Assembly (NCBI GenBank): GCA_023457435.1
Contig: JAEWLS010000021.1
Location: forward strand, 1-24,602
Direction: 5' to 3'
Length of the DNA stretch: 24,602 bases
Source: Pseudomonadota bacterium
GTDB taxonomy: Bacteria > Pseudomonadota > Alphaproteobacteria > Rhizobiales > Rhizobiaceae
A program made the translations under genes and the position numbers. Each line of letters starts with the position of its first letter. Within the stretch, counting starts at the first letter, position 1. The notes beneath the pieces were generated by a model. The model was not told where the DNA came from. It saw nothing but the letters and a program-made list of their open reading frames with translations, and made no database searches. Positions 16,126-23,343 of this stretch are shown one piece after another.

Positions 16126-17943
16126 ATGAGTGCGAGACGCGAGATCGAGGCTGTTACAGCGCGTATCCGCGAGCGGTCGAAGCCCGCCCGCGAGGCGTAT
16201 CTGCACCGTATCGAGGATGCGGCGGGCCGAACCGCGCATCGCGCGACCCTTTCCTGCGGAAACCTGGCGCACGGCTTCGCCGCCTGCGCGCCCAGCGAGA
16301 AGGCCATCCTCGCGGGGGACAGGATCCCGAACCTCGGCATCGTCACCTCCTACAACGACATGCTTTCGGCGCATCAGCCGTTCGAGACCTATCCGCAGAT
16401 GATCAAGGCCGCGGCCGCAGAAGCCGGCGGGATCGCGCAAGTGGCGAGCGGCGTGCCGGCGATGTGCGACGGTGTCACGCAAGGGCAGCCGGGAATGGAA
16501 CTGTCGCTATTCTCACGCGACGTGATCGCGATGTCGGCGGCGGTCGGGCTCAGCCACAACATGTTCGACGCGGCAGTCTTTCTCGGCGTCTGCGACAAGA
16601 TCGTACCGGGCCTGCTGATCGCGGCGCTCACTTTCGGTCACCTGCCTGCGGTCTTCATTCCTGCCGGACCGATGACTTCCGGCTTGCCAAATGACGAAAA
16701 AGCCAAGGTCCGCCAGCTTTATGCGGAGGGCAAGGTCGGCCGCGCCGAGCTGCTCGAAGCGGAGTCGAAGTCGTATCACGGACCCGGCACCTGTACGTTC
16801 TACGGCACCGCCAATTCCAACCAGATGCTCATGGAGATCATGGGGCTGCACGCTCCCGGCGGAACCTTCGTCAATCCCGGCACGCCGCTGCGCGACGCAC
16901 TGACCAGGGAAGCGGCAAAGCGGGCACTCGCGATCACGGCACTCGGCAACGAGTACACGCCGGTCGGCCGCATCATCGACGAAAAGGCGATCGTCAACGG
17001 TATCGTCGGGCTCAACGCCACCGGCGGCTCGACGAACCACACGATCCACCTGATCGCGATGGCAGCCGCCGCGGGCATCCGTATCAGCTGGCAGGACATC
17101 TCGGACCTGTCGGACGTCACGCCGCTGCTGGCGCGGGTCTATCCGAACGGGCTTGCGGACGTGAACCACTTCCACGCCGCGGGCGGCATGGGTTTCCTTA
17201 TCCGCGAACTGCTCGACGCCGGCTACCTGCACGAGGACGTGCGGACCGTGTGGGGCGACGGGCTGCGCGGCTACGCGGTGGAGGCCAAGCTCGGCGGCGA
17301 CGGCAGCGTGACACGCGTGCCGGCGGTTGCCGTCAGCGGCGACGAAAAGGTATTGGCGCCCGCCACCAAGGCCTTCCAGCCCAATGGCGGCCTCAAGGTC
17401 CTCAGCGGCAATCTCGGCAAGGCGATCATCAAGGTCTCGGCGGTGAAGCCGGAGAAGCGCGTGGTCGAGGCGCCGGCGATGGTGTTCGAGTCCCAGGAGG
17501 GACTGCAGGACGCGTTCAAGGCCGGCAAGCTCGACCGCGACTTCGTCGCCGTCATCCGCTACCAGGGGCCGAAGGCCAACGGCATGCCCGAACTGCACAA
17601 GCTCACGCCGACGCTGGGCGTGCTGCAGGACCGCGGACACAAGGTGGCCCTCGTCACCGACGGGCGCATGTCAGGCGCGTCGGGCAAGGTTCCCGCGGCG
17701 ATTCACGTCACGCCCGAGGCGCTCGACGGCGGGACGATCGGCAAGGTGCGCGACGGGGATCTGGTGCGCCTCGACGCCGATGCCGGAACGCTCGAGGTGC
17801 TGGCGACGGCCGACGAACTTCTGGCGCGGCCGGCGGAGGTGCCCGACCTTTCGGCCAACGGTCATGGCTTCGGCCGCGAACTCTTCGCCGGCTTCCGTGC
17901 GCTCGCGGTGCGTGCCGACGAAGGCGCATCGTGCTTCGGATAG
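16126..17943 (+). CDS. edd: Phosphogluconate dehydratase
   Basis: This iron-sulfur dehydratase converts 6-phosphogluconate to 2-keto-3-deoxy-6-phosphogluconate (KDPG), the committed Entner-Doudoroff step. The protein is 605 aa, as expected for the IlvD/Edd family. Seen in order: SYNDMLSAHQPFETYP, CDGVTQGQPGMELSLFSRD, GVCDKIVPGLL, GPGTCTFYGTANSNQ and TDGRMSGASGKVPAAIHVTP. The conserved cysteines of the cluster site (the CDG, VCDK and GTC motifs) are all present. A good ribosome binding site (AAGGAG) precedes the ATG by 8 bases. KDPG aldolase (eda) does not follow; the next gene is an EAL-domain protein. No intrinsic terminator is visible after the stop. Confidence 0.97.
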   Translation: MSARREIEAVTARIRERSKPAREAYLHRIEDAAGRTAHRATLSCGNLAHGFAACAPSEKAILAGDRIPNLGIVTSYNDMLSAHQPFETYPQMIKAAAAEAGGIAQVASGVPAMCDGVTQGQPGMELSLFSRDVIAMSAAVGLSHNMFDAAVFLGVCDKIVPGLLIAALTFGHLPAVFIPAGPMTSGLPNDEKAKVRQLYAEGKVGRAELLEAESKSYHGPGTCTFYGTANSNQMLMEIMGLHAPGGTFVNPGTPLRDALTREAAKRALAITALGNEYTPVGRIIDEKAIVNGIVGLNATGGSTNHTIHLIAMAAAAGIRISWQDISDLSDVTPLLARVYPNGLADVNHFHAAGGMGFLIRELLDAGYLHEDVRTVWGDGLRGYAVEAKLGGDGSVTRVPAVAVSGDEKVLAPATKAFQPNGGLKVLSGNLGKAIIKVSAVKPEKRVVEAPAMVFESQEGLQDAFKAGKLDRDFVAVIRYQGPKANGMPELHKLTPTLGVLQDRGHKVALVTDGRMSGASGKVPAAIHVTPEALDGGTIGKVRDGDLVRLDADAGTLEVLATADELLARPAEVPDLSANGHGFGRELFAGFRALAVRADEGASCFG

Positions 17944-17994
17944 TGGCCGCGTAAACGCTTAACAGATATACCGAAAATTGACCCCTGCGCGCGT

Positions 17995-18025
17995 AGGCTG
18001 CCTTCTCGCGATGGGGAGGCAGCCT
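17995..18025 (+). promoter_or_regulatory. Hairpin over the translation start of the EAL gene
   Basis: AGGCTGCC (17995-18002) and GGCAGCCT (18018-18025) form a perfect eight-pair inverted repeat with a 15-base loop. The loop contains the ATG at 18011, and the 3' arm overlaps the end of GGGGAGG (18013-18019), a strong ribosome binding site for the TTG at 18026. Such a hairpin could hide the ribosome binding site. No T-run follows, so it is not a standard terminator. The regulatory role is inference. Confidence 0.4.
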
Positions 18026-19585
18026 TTGCGCTGGCCGAGTTTCTCTTACCTGGCAATCGTCGGTGCTGCCGTGGCGGGCTTCATGGTCGCCGGTGACGTC
18101 GCCGCACGCTATCTCATCGAGTCCCGCCAGACGCGGCATCTGGAAGAGCTGGGGCTAATCGCGCTGCGGCGCGCGGAGGATACCGCGTCCTATGGCGTGC
18201 AGGCGCTCTCGGACATAACCAAGGCCTCGCCAAGCTGCGACGCGGCGACCCTGCAGGGCGTGCGGCTGCATGTTTATCGCCACAGCCTGGTCAAGGACAT
18301 CCGCGTCGTCCAGCACGACGCCTCCGTCCTGTGCTCGGCGTTCTCCGAAACGCTCGAGTTCGACAAGGGATGGGTCACGCGGGACGACATGCTGCCGGTG
18401 ACCGGGAGAGCTGCGATGCTCTTCAGGGTGGAGCAGTTCTTCGGAACCGCACTCGGTGTCATGGTCGACAAGAGCCCGGAAAGCGGCGTCATAGCGATCG
18501 TCGGCGTCAACGGCTCGCTGCTCGACGTCATGCCCGAAGTATTGCGCGACGCGAGCACAGTCACGATGCGCCTCACCGATGGCCGTGAGATCGCCCGATC
18601 CCGCGGCGTCGGGCCGATCGCGGCCGAGGCCACGCTGCTGCAGGTGAGCACCTCCGCCATCTACCCTCTCGACGTGGCGATCGAGGTCGACAGGGCGGCG
18701 CTGTCGCGCTGGGAGCAGGAGCCTTACTGGCCGATCGTCGCGCTGGGGGCGCTGCTCGGCCTGATCTTCGGCGGCCTTGCGGCGCGCTCCATGCTGCGGC
18801 CGTTGACACCGCTCGAGGAACTCGACCGCGGCATCGCAGCCGACGAGATCCGCCCGTATTTCCAGCCGCTGTTCGACCTCCGGACCAGACGGATCGTCGG
18901 GGCCGAGCTGCTGGCGCGGTGGGTCAAGCCGGACGGCACCGTCATCCCGCCGATGCGCTTCATCGAACTCGCCGAGGAGACGGGCCGGATCGGTCCGCTG
19001 ACCTGGCACCTGCTGCGCGCGGGGCTGGCGGAACTCGGCCCGACGATGCAGGCGGATCGCGACTTCAAACTGTCCGTCAACGTCTCGCCCCGCCACTTCG
19101 TCGCGCCACGCTTCGTCGACGAACTGAGCGACGCGGTGCGACCGAGCGGCATCGCGCCCGAACAGATCGCGCTCGAAATCACCGAGCGCGAGAGCTTCGC
19201 CGATCCGGCGGCGGCGGCACGGGTGGTCGCGGCGGTCCGGGCGCTCGGCTTCAAGGTCGCGCTCGACGATGTCGGCATCGGCCACAGCGGGCTGTCGCAG
19301 ATACAGCTGCTGCGCGCCGATGTGCTCAAGGTCGACAAGTTCTTCGTCGATTCGCTGTGCCGGGACGACAGCGCGAGGATCATGGTGGAGACCATGGTAC
19401 GGCTCGCCGCCGACATGAACATGGATGTCGTCGCCGAAGGTATCGAGGACGAGGAGCAGTCGCGGGCGCTGGCCGCATGCGGCGTCGCGACCGGCCAGGG
19501 CTATGTCATGTCTCCGCCGCTGCCCGGTCCGACGTTCATACGCTTCATGGCGGATCAGGCCGAGCCGCTTCGCCGCGCGGCGTAG
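18011..19585 (+). CDS. Membrane-anchored CSS-motif/EAL cyclic-di-GMP phosphodiesterase
   Basis: This roughly 524-aa sensor-type enzyme probably hydrolyses c-di-GMP in the cytoplasm. It has an N-terminal membrane helix (YLAIVGAAVAGFMVAG), a periplasmic CSS-type domain with cysteines near residues 76 and 108 (PSCDAA and VLCSAFSE), a second membrane helix (WPIVALGALLGLIFGGLAA) and an EAL domain in the last 250 residues. The EAL signature reads ELLAR (ExLxR kept); NVSPRHF, EITERE, DDVGIGHSGLSQ, KVDKFFVDSL and VVAEGIEDEEQ retain the metal and catalytic residues, so activity is plausible. The start is uncertain: ATG 18011 has a poor ribosome binding site, TTG 18026 has a strong one (GGGGAGG, 6-base spacing), and TTG 17978 is also in frame. 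It lies 67 bp after edd with no clear terminator. Confidence 0.9.
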   Translation: MGRQPLRWPSFSYLAIVGAAVAGFMVAGDVAARYLIESRQTRHLEELGLIALRRAEDTASYGVQALSDITKASPSCDAATLQGVRLHVYRHSLVKDIRVVQHDASVLCSAFSETLEFDKGWVTRDDMLPVTGRAAMLFRVEQFFGTALGVMVDKSPESGVIAIVGVNGSLLDVMPEVLRDASTVTMRLTDGREIARSRGVGPIAAEATLLQVSTSAIYPLDVAIEVDRAALSRWEQEPYWPIVALGALLGLIFGGLAARSMLRPLTPLEELDRGIAADEIRPYFQPLFDLRTRRIVGAELLARWVKPDGTVIPPMRFIELAEETGRIGPLTWHLLRAGLAELGPTMQADRDFKLSVNVSPRHFVAPRFVDELSDAVRPSGIAPEQIALEITERESFADPAAAARVVAAVRALGFKVALDDVGIGHSGLSQIQLLRADVLKVDKFFVDSLCRDDSARIMVETMVRLAADMNMDVVAEGIEDEEQSRALAACGVATGQGYVMSPPLPGPTFIRFMADQAEPLRRAA

Positions 19586-20011
19586 CTACTTGCGGCGCAC
19601 CAGGCCGCGGATCTCGCCGCCGGGATGGGCATCGGTGTGGATGTTCACATAGGTGTGGCCCGCAAGGACCGCCTTCTCCTTGCTTTCGTCCAGCGTCGTG
19701 CTTCCCTCGATCGGGCTGGCGGCATCGGCAAATCCGATCATCACGCCGGCATTGCCGCCCGACGGCGCAGGCCCATGGATGTGCGCAGCAATGGCCGGCC
19801 CGGTAAGGCCGGAGTAGGTCACCTTCCAGCTCAGTTCCTTCGTGGCCGTATCGTAGGTCAGCTCGGCGACGCCCGAACCGGTCGTATCGTTCGGCGGAAT
19901 GTCGTTCTTGCCGCTGAGCTCGGCGCCGAGCGCGATGGTTTCGGCCGATGCCGGCAGCGCCGGAAGGGCGAGCACGCCGACGGCGGTCATAACAAGTACC
20001 AGGCGCTTCAT
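19586..20011 (-). CDS. Secreted CHRD-domain protein
   Basis: This 141-aa exported protein has a signal peptide (MKRLVLVMTAVGVLALPALP, cleavage after ASA near residue 24). It is followed by one CHRD domain filling the rest, with the hallmarks GAELSGKNDIPPNDTTGSG, SWKVTYSGLTGPAIAAHIHG and YVNIHTDAHPGGEIRG. CHRD domains were named from chordin; in bacteria they are secreted beta-rich domains of unknown ligand. I chose the Met at 20011 because GGAGG stands about six bases upstream; the Met six codons earlier (20029) has no such site. The stop codon abuts that of the convergent EAL gene with no base between them. The vWA gene lies 91 bp upstream on the same strand and could be cotranscribed. Confidence 0.9.
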   Translation of the reverse strand: MKRLVLVMTAVGVLALPALPASAETIALGAELSGKNDIPPNDTTGSGVAELTYDTATKELSWKVTYSGLTGPAIAAHIHGPAPSGGNAGVMIGFADAASPIEGSTTLDESKEKAVLAGHTYVNIHTDAHPGGEIRGLVRRK

Positions 20012-20102
20012 CGCGTACCTCCGATTCATAAGTGCTGCGGAAGAGCAGCCGAGCCGCGGCGCGCGGTCAAGTCATAAAGCCGTGCGCCGCGGATGCGAGC
20101 CG

Positions 20103-21746
20103 TCAGGGTATCGCAACCTCCGTGCGCTCGCCCGCCTTGACGGTCGCGGTGCCTTCAGTCTCCGACTCGCCGCGGGTGACGACGATGGCGTAGTCGCCGG
20201 CCGGCAGCGTGGTCTGGTGCTCCTCCGCATAGGCGTGGCCGAAGTCGGCGCGTTTGCCCTGGATATCCTTCTTCGATGAGAAGACCTCGATGTGGTTTGC
20301 GCCGGGGGCCGAGATTACGAGCACGCCGGCGTTGAGCACCGCATCGACCTCGACCCGCTCGCCGACCTTGACGGTGAACGGCGCCTCCGCCTTGGCCTGA
20401 TCCAGCGTAGCGACGAGTACATAGTCGCCGGCGGGCAGCTCATGGTTCGTGTCGGGTCCGTAGCCGTAGGAAATCGACTCCCGGCTCCCGTCTATCTTCT
20501 TCTGCGCCTTGAAGATCTCGGCGAAGAGCCCGCCGGCATCGACCTTCATGCCCGGCACGTAGGAGGCATTGGCGACGACACGCCCCACGCCGACGACGAT
20601 GTCGCGTTCGACGGTTTCGCCGGCCTTTATCGGGATGACCTCCGACACCTGCCCTTCGCCGATGCGGACGGTGACGTTCAGATCGCCCTCGGGGAACACG
20701 GATTCCATGGCGCCGTAGAAAGTCTCGTCGCCGTCACCCGAGAATTTCACGTTGACGGCGGCATTGTCGGCAATCTCGCCACCTTCGCTGCCGCGAGGGC
20801 GCACGATCAGCGTGCCGGCATTGAGGATGAAGTGCGGCTCCGCGACCTTTCCGGCTTCCACCTCGACCGTCATCTCGACCTCGGCGCTGTCGAGCCGACC
20901 GGTGACGACGTAGCGTCCCGGGTCGAGGTTGCCGCGCCAGTGGTTGTATTCCGTGGCGATGTGCTCGCCGCGGCTGCCGTCGGCCTGCGCCTTGTAGACG
21001 TTGTAGGTCTGGCCTTCCTGGCCGATATCCGGGGCGCCCTCGGCGAGCGCCATGGTGGGAACGATGTTGAACTCGGCCTTCGGCTCCGGCGCAGGCGCGG
21101 GAGCGGGTTCCGGCGCGGGCGCGGGCGGCGCGACGACGACCTCGGTCAGCGCGTCCTCGAGCTCGTCGGCGTCTTCCGCCGCGAGATACTTGCCGCCGGT
21201 GTTGTCGGCGAGACAGGCGACCTGCCTGCCCTCGTTCTCGGAAAGCCCGAAGCCGACGACGTGGGCGGTGAAATCGATGCCGTTCTGCTCGAGGTCGTTG
21301 CCGAGAGCGCACGGGTCGGCGTTGCAGGTCTCGATGCCATCGGTGATGAGGATGACCGTCGCCTTCTCCTCGCCGTAGCGCAGGGCCTCGGCGGCCTGCT
21401 TGACCGCCGCCGACAGGGGCGTCGAACCGAGAAACTTCAACTTGTCGGCAGCCGCGCCGATGGCGCCAGCCGTACCCGGACCGGGCGGCACGATCAGCTC
21501 GATGTCGCTGCAGTTGCCCTTCTCGCGATGACCGTAGGCCATCAGGCCGAGTTCGAGGTCGGCGGGCACCGACTGGAGAACGGTCTTCAGCGTCTCGCGC
21601 GCGATCTCAAGCTTCGGCTTGCCGCCTATCTGTCCCCACATCGAGCCCGACGCGTCGAGAACGATGATCGCCTTGTCGGCGGCGTCCGCCGCCAACGGCG
21701 TCAATCCCAGCAAGGCGCCCGCGAGCGCGCCGATCAATTTCCGCAT
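20103..21746 (-). CDS. Secreted vWA-domain protein with C-terminal beta-rich repeats
   Basis: This 547-aa exported protein has a signal peptide (residues 1-22, ending LAADA) and a von Willebrand factor A domain at about 25-205. The metal-ion-dependent adhesion site is complete: DASGS at 31-35, the Thr of LGSTPLSAAV, and the Asp of LITDGIETC. A linker rich in Ala, Pro and Glu follows. The C-terminal half has at least three similar beta segments, each with a pattern like L-x-A/P-G-x-Y followed by V-x-V-x-A/V-G-E/K and, in two of them, NAG-x-L. It probably acts in the periplasm or at the surface through cation-dependent protein contacts. The ATG at 21746 is chosen for its GGAGG site and the signal peptide; the open frame upstream has neither. 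No specific function can be named. Confidence 0.9.
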   Translation of the reverse strand: MRKLIGALAGALLGLTPLAADAADKAIIVLDASGSMWGQIGGKPKLEIARETLKTVLQSVPADLELGLMAYGHREKGNCSDIELIVPPGPGTAGAIGAAADKLKFLGSTPLSAAVKQAAEALRYGEEKATVILITDGIETCNADPCALGNDLEQNGIDFTAHVVGFGLSENEGRQVACLADNTGGKYLAAEDADELEDALTEVVVAPPAPAPEPAPAPAPEPKAEFNIVPTMALAEGAPDIGQEGQTYNVYKAQADGSRGEHIATEYNHWRGNLDPGRYVVTGRLDSAEVEMTVEVEAGKVAEPHFILNAGTLIVRPRGSEGGEIADNAAVNVKFSGDGDETFYGAMESVFPEGDLNVTVRIGEGQVSEVIPIKAGETVERDIVVGVGRVVANASYVPGMKVDAGGLFAEIFKAQKKIDGSRESISYGYGPDTNHELPAGDYVLVATLDQAKAEAPFTVKVGERVEVDAVLNAGVLVISAPGANHIEVFSSKKDIQGKRADFGHAYAEEHQTTLPAGDYAIVVTRGESETEGTATVKAGERTEVAIP

Positions 21747-21756
21747 CTGTTGCCTC

Positions 21757-22142
21757 CAAAACACTTGCCGCAGCGGCACGTTAGCCAAGGGGAGGCAAAT
21801 GGCAACCCATCGATCCGGCCGCGCCCGGTCGTTTCCACGCCCCGTTTCCGGTCTGGCCATTGAGAAGGAAGGAGGACGGGCGGCCGTTCGGTCGCTCGTA
21901 TGTTTAGTGTGTATGCGGCCTTGCGGCCGCCCGTCCGGTGTTCTGCCCTGCGGCACGCCCCGGCGAGCCGGGCCGCGTGTGGTTCCGCAAGGCCCGGACG
22001 TCAGGGCTCAAGGCCCAGCCGCGCTACCGATTGCGCGACCCATCCGGCACCGGCCTTCGCCCGACTACCCGGTGCGCACCCGTCTCCCGTGCGAAGGCGG
22101 GGAGGATGATGCGCGCGCTGAACGTCGTGTGGAAAGAAGATT
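21757..22142. other. Gene-free region upstream of the vWA gene
   Basis: No credible gene was seen in these 386 bases; open frames here lack ribosome binding sites and recognisable motifs. TGCCGC-A-GCGGCA (21766-21778) is a 13-base palindrome just 5' of the vWA ribosome binding site and may be an operator or leader hairpin. GCGGCC-TTGC-GGCCGC (21915-21930) is a six-pair hairpin with a four-base loop. The rest is GC-rich and of no visible purpose. The vWA promoter is presumably in the right part of the 21757-21850 segment, but I could not define its boxes. Confidence 0.5.
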
Positions 22143-22497
22143 GCCCCTCACTTGCAATTTCTAGCACTTAGCGTCGCTGCGCTTTGGCTAAGATGCTGAA
22201 ATTGCTTTCTCTCCCGCAAGGGGAGAGATAAGGCCCTGCGCCTTCGTCATCGCAAACCTTCCACGTCGCGCCTTGCAATGAGGTTGCAAATTCAGCGCTG
22301 AGATCGCGGCAGCGGTTATCTCTCCCCTTGCGGGGTGACGACCGGCCCCGCACGGGACAAAAAGCCAACGATTTGGCTTTTTGAGCGAGGAACGCCCGGA
22401 GCCATAGCGGAGGGCAGGAAAGGAATTTCAGCATTTTAGCCGAGCAGGCCGCAGGCCGTCCGCGAGGCTAAGTACTAGAAATTCCAAGTGAGGGGCA
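22143..22497. mobile_element. MITE-like palindromic element bounded by about 30-bp inverted repeats
   Basis: The left end at 22143-22172 (GCCCCTCACTTGCAATTTCT, then AGCACTTAGC) is the reverse complement of the right end at 22468-22497 with two differences. Further in, GCTAAGATGCTGAAATT on the left pairs with AATTTCAGCATTTTAGC on the right with one difference, so the arms extend about 70-85 bases. A third pair is CTCTCCCGCAAGGGGAGAGATAA on the left against TTATCTCTCCCCTTGCGGGG on the right. There is no coding frame, so this would be a non-autonomous element or a large palindromic intergenic repeat. The boundaries are visible; mobility is inference. Confidence 0.6.
22359..22382. terminator. Bidirectional terminator-like hairpin inside the MITE-like element
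   Basis: AAAAAGCCAA (22359-22368), loop CGAT, TTGGCTTTTT (22373-22382): a perfect ten-pair stem with an A-run on one side and a T-run on the other, so it could end transcription on either strand. Only the inner five pairs (GCCAA/TTGGC) are more than A-T, so the stem is modest. It could stop leftward transcripts from the DUF6894 side. Confidence 0.5.
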
Positions 22498-22500
22498 TCT
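22444..22500 (+). repeat. Repeat B, copy 1
   Basis: This is the first direct copy of a roughly 57-base block that begins GCAGGCCGCAGGCCGTCCGC and contains CTAGAAATTCCAAGTGAGGG. It recurs at 22779 (335 bases on) and at 23277, and in inverted, shortened form at 22143-22172. Here it also forms the right end of the element at 22143-22497. Confidence 0.85.
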
Positions 22501-22510
22501 TGTGTCTTCC

Positions 22511-22531
22511 CTTCTCCCCTTGTGGGAGAAG
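22511..22531. repeat. Short hairpin repeat CTTCTCCC...GGGAGAAG
   Basis: CTTCTCCC (22511-22518) and GGGAGAAG (22524-22531) form a perfect eight-pair stem around CTTGT. The same sequence, in full or as one arm, borders the repeat elements at 22846-23029 and 23344-23510. Sequences of this kind are common between genes in rhizobia. Confidence 0.7.
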
Positions 22532-22587
22532 GGGGAGCGCTGACAGGTTGCGGCCGCCGCGACATCGGCCTGGCCGCACACCCTCCG

Positions 22588-22767
22588 CTTCGTCATCCCG
22601 GAAGACAGACGGCGCGGTGCGCCGGATGGCTATCCGGGACCCATGCCGTTGCCGTCAAACTTTTGAGTGGCTTCCCGGGACCGTATTGCACGCCCGCCGT
22701 CGCGAGGCATGGGTCCCCGATAGATGCTGCTCGCTGAAGCGAGCACGCATCTTCCGGGATGACGAAG
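22588..22767. repeat. Palindromic repeat A, copy 1 (180 bp, 18-bp perfect inverted ends)
   Basis: CTTCGTCATCCCGGAAGA at 22588-22605 is the exact reverse complement of 22750-22767. A nested second pair, TATCCGGGACCCATGCC (22631-22647) and its near-perfect complement at 22706-22722, has one mismatch. The inner tip near 22731-22746 holds another short hairpin, GCTCGC-TGAA-GCGAGC. The element can fold into a long cruciform. No coding sequence is present. Confidence 0.8.
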
Positions 22768-22778
22768 GTTTGGGGATA

Positions 22779-22839
22779 GCAGGCCGCAGGCCGTCCGCGA
22801 GGCTAAGTGCTAGAAATTCCAAGTGAGGGGCATCTTGGG
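22779..22839 (+). repeat. Repeat B, copy 2
   Basis: Second direct copy of block B, with one difference from copy 1 in the core (AAGTGCTAG instead of AAGTACTAG). It directly follows palindrome A copy 1 and precedes element C copy 1. Confidence 0.85.
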
Positions 22840-22845
22840 TCCTCC

Positions 22846-23029
22846 CTTCTCCCCTTGTGGGGTCCGAAGGACGGGTGCGAAGCACCCAGGGCGATGAATC
22901 GGCGCGCAGCGCCGAGACGGATGAGGGGTGCTGGAAGGATCGCAATGCTTTCGGAGATGCCGTGTTCCGTCCAACACCCCTCATCCGACCTCGCTCTCGC
23001 TCAGCCACCTTCTCCCACAAGGGGAGAAG
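22846..23029. repeat. MITE-like element C, copy 1 (184 bp)
   Basis: The outer ends are CTTCTCCCCTTGTGG on the left and a matching reverse complement ending at 23029; the left arm then degenerates. An inner pair, GATGAGGGGTG and CACCCCTCATC, encloses a short core. It differs from copy 2 by 27 extra bases, which include a perfect hairpin GGGTGC-GAA-GCACCC at 22873-22887. There is no coding frame. Confidence 0.75.
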
Positions 23030-23085
23030 GGGGAGCACTGACAGGTTGCGGCCGCCGCGACATCGGCCTGGCCGCACACCCTCCG

Positions 23086-23265
23086 CTTCGTCATCCCGGA
23101 AGACAGACCGCGCGATGCGCCGGATGGCTATCCGGGACCCATGCCGTTGCCGTCAAACTTTTGAGTGGCTTGCCGGGACCATATTGCACGCCCGCCGTCG
23201 CGAGGCATGGGTCCCGGATAGAAGCGGCTCGCTCCCGCGAGCGCGCATCTTCCGGGATGACGAAG
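23086..23265. repeat. Palindromic repeat A, copy 2
   Basis: Same 180-bp element as at 22588, with the 18-base inverted ends (23086-23103 and 23248-23265) fully conserved. The nested pair TATCCGGGACCCATGCC / GGCATGGGTCCCGGATA (23129-23145 and 23204-23220) is perfect here. The hairpin tip keeps its GCTCGC/GCGAGC stem but has a different loop (TCCC for TGAA). Confidence 0.8.
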
Positions 23266-23276
23266 GTTTGGGGATA

Positions 23277-23337
23277 GCAGGCCGGAGCCCGTCCGGGAGG
23301 CTAAGTGCTAGAAATTCCAAGTGAGGGGTATTTTGGG
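23277..23337 (+). repeat. Repeat B, copy 3
   Basis: Third copy of block B, the most diverged: changes in the GCAGGCCGGAGCCCGTCCGG part and GGGGTATTTT for GGGGCATCTT. The central CTAGAAATTCCAAGTGAGGG is unchanged in all three direct copies. Confidence 0.8.
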
Positions 23338-23343
23338 CCTTCC

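Noticed and set aside
16513..17640. A 375-codon minus-strand frame opposite edd
   Set aside because: Shadow of edd, whose catalytic motifs are complete on the plus strand.
20292..21863. A 523-codon open frame on the plus strand opposite the vWA gene
   Set aside because: Shadow of the vWA gene; the product is low-complexity and rich in Arg, Gly and Asp with no motif.
21747..21956. A 70-codon N-terminal extension of the vWA protein
   Set aside because: It would place the signal peptide inside the protein; the ATG at 21746 has a GGAGG site.
21990..22060. tRNA-like look of a stretch on the minus strand (a D-loop-like GCAATCGGTAGCGC)
   Set aside because: No acceptor stem, T-loop or anticodon arm could be fitted.
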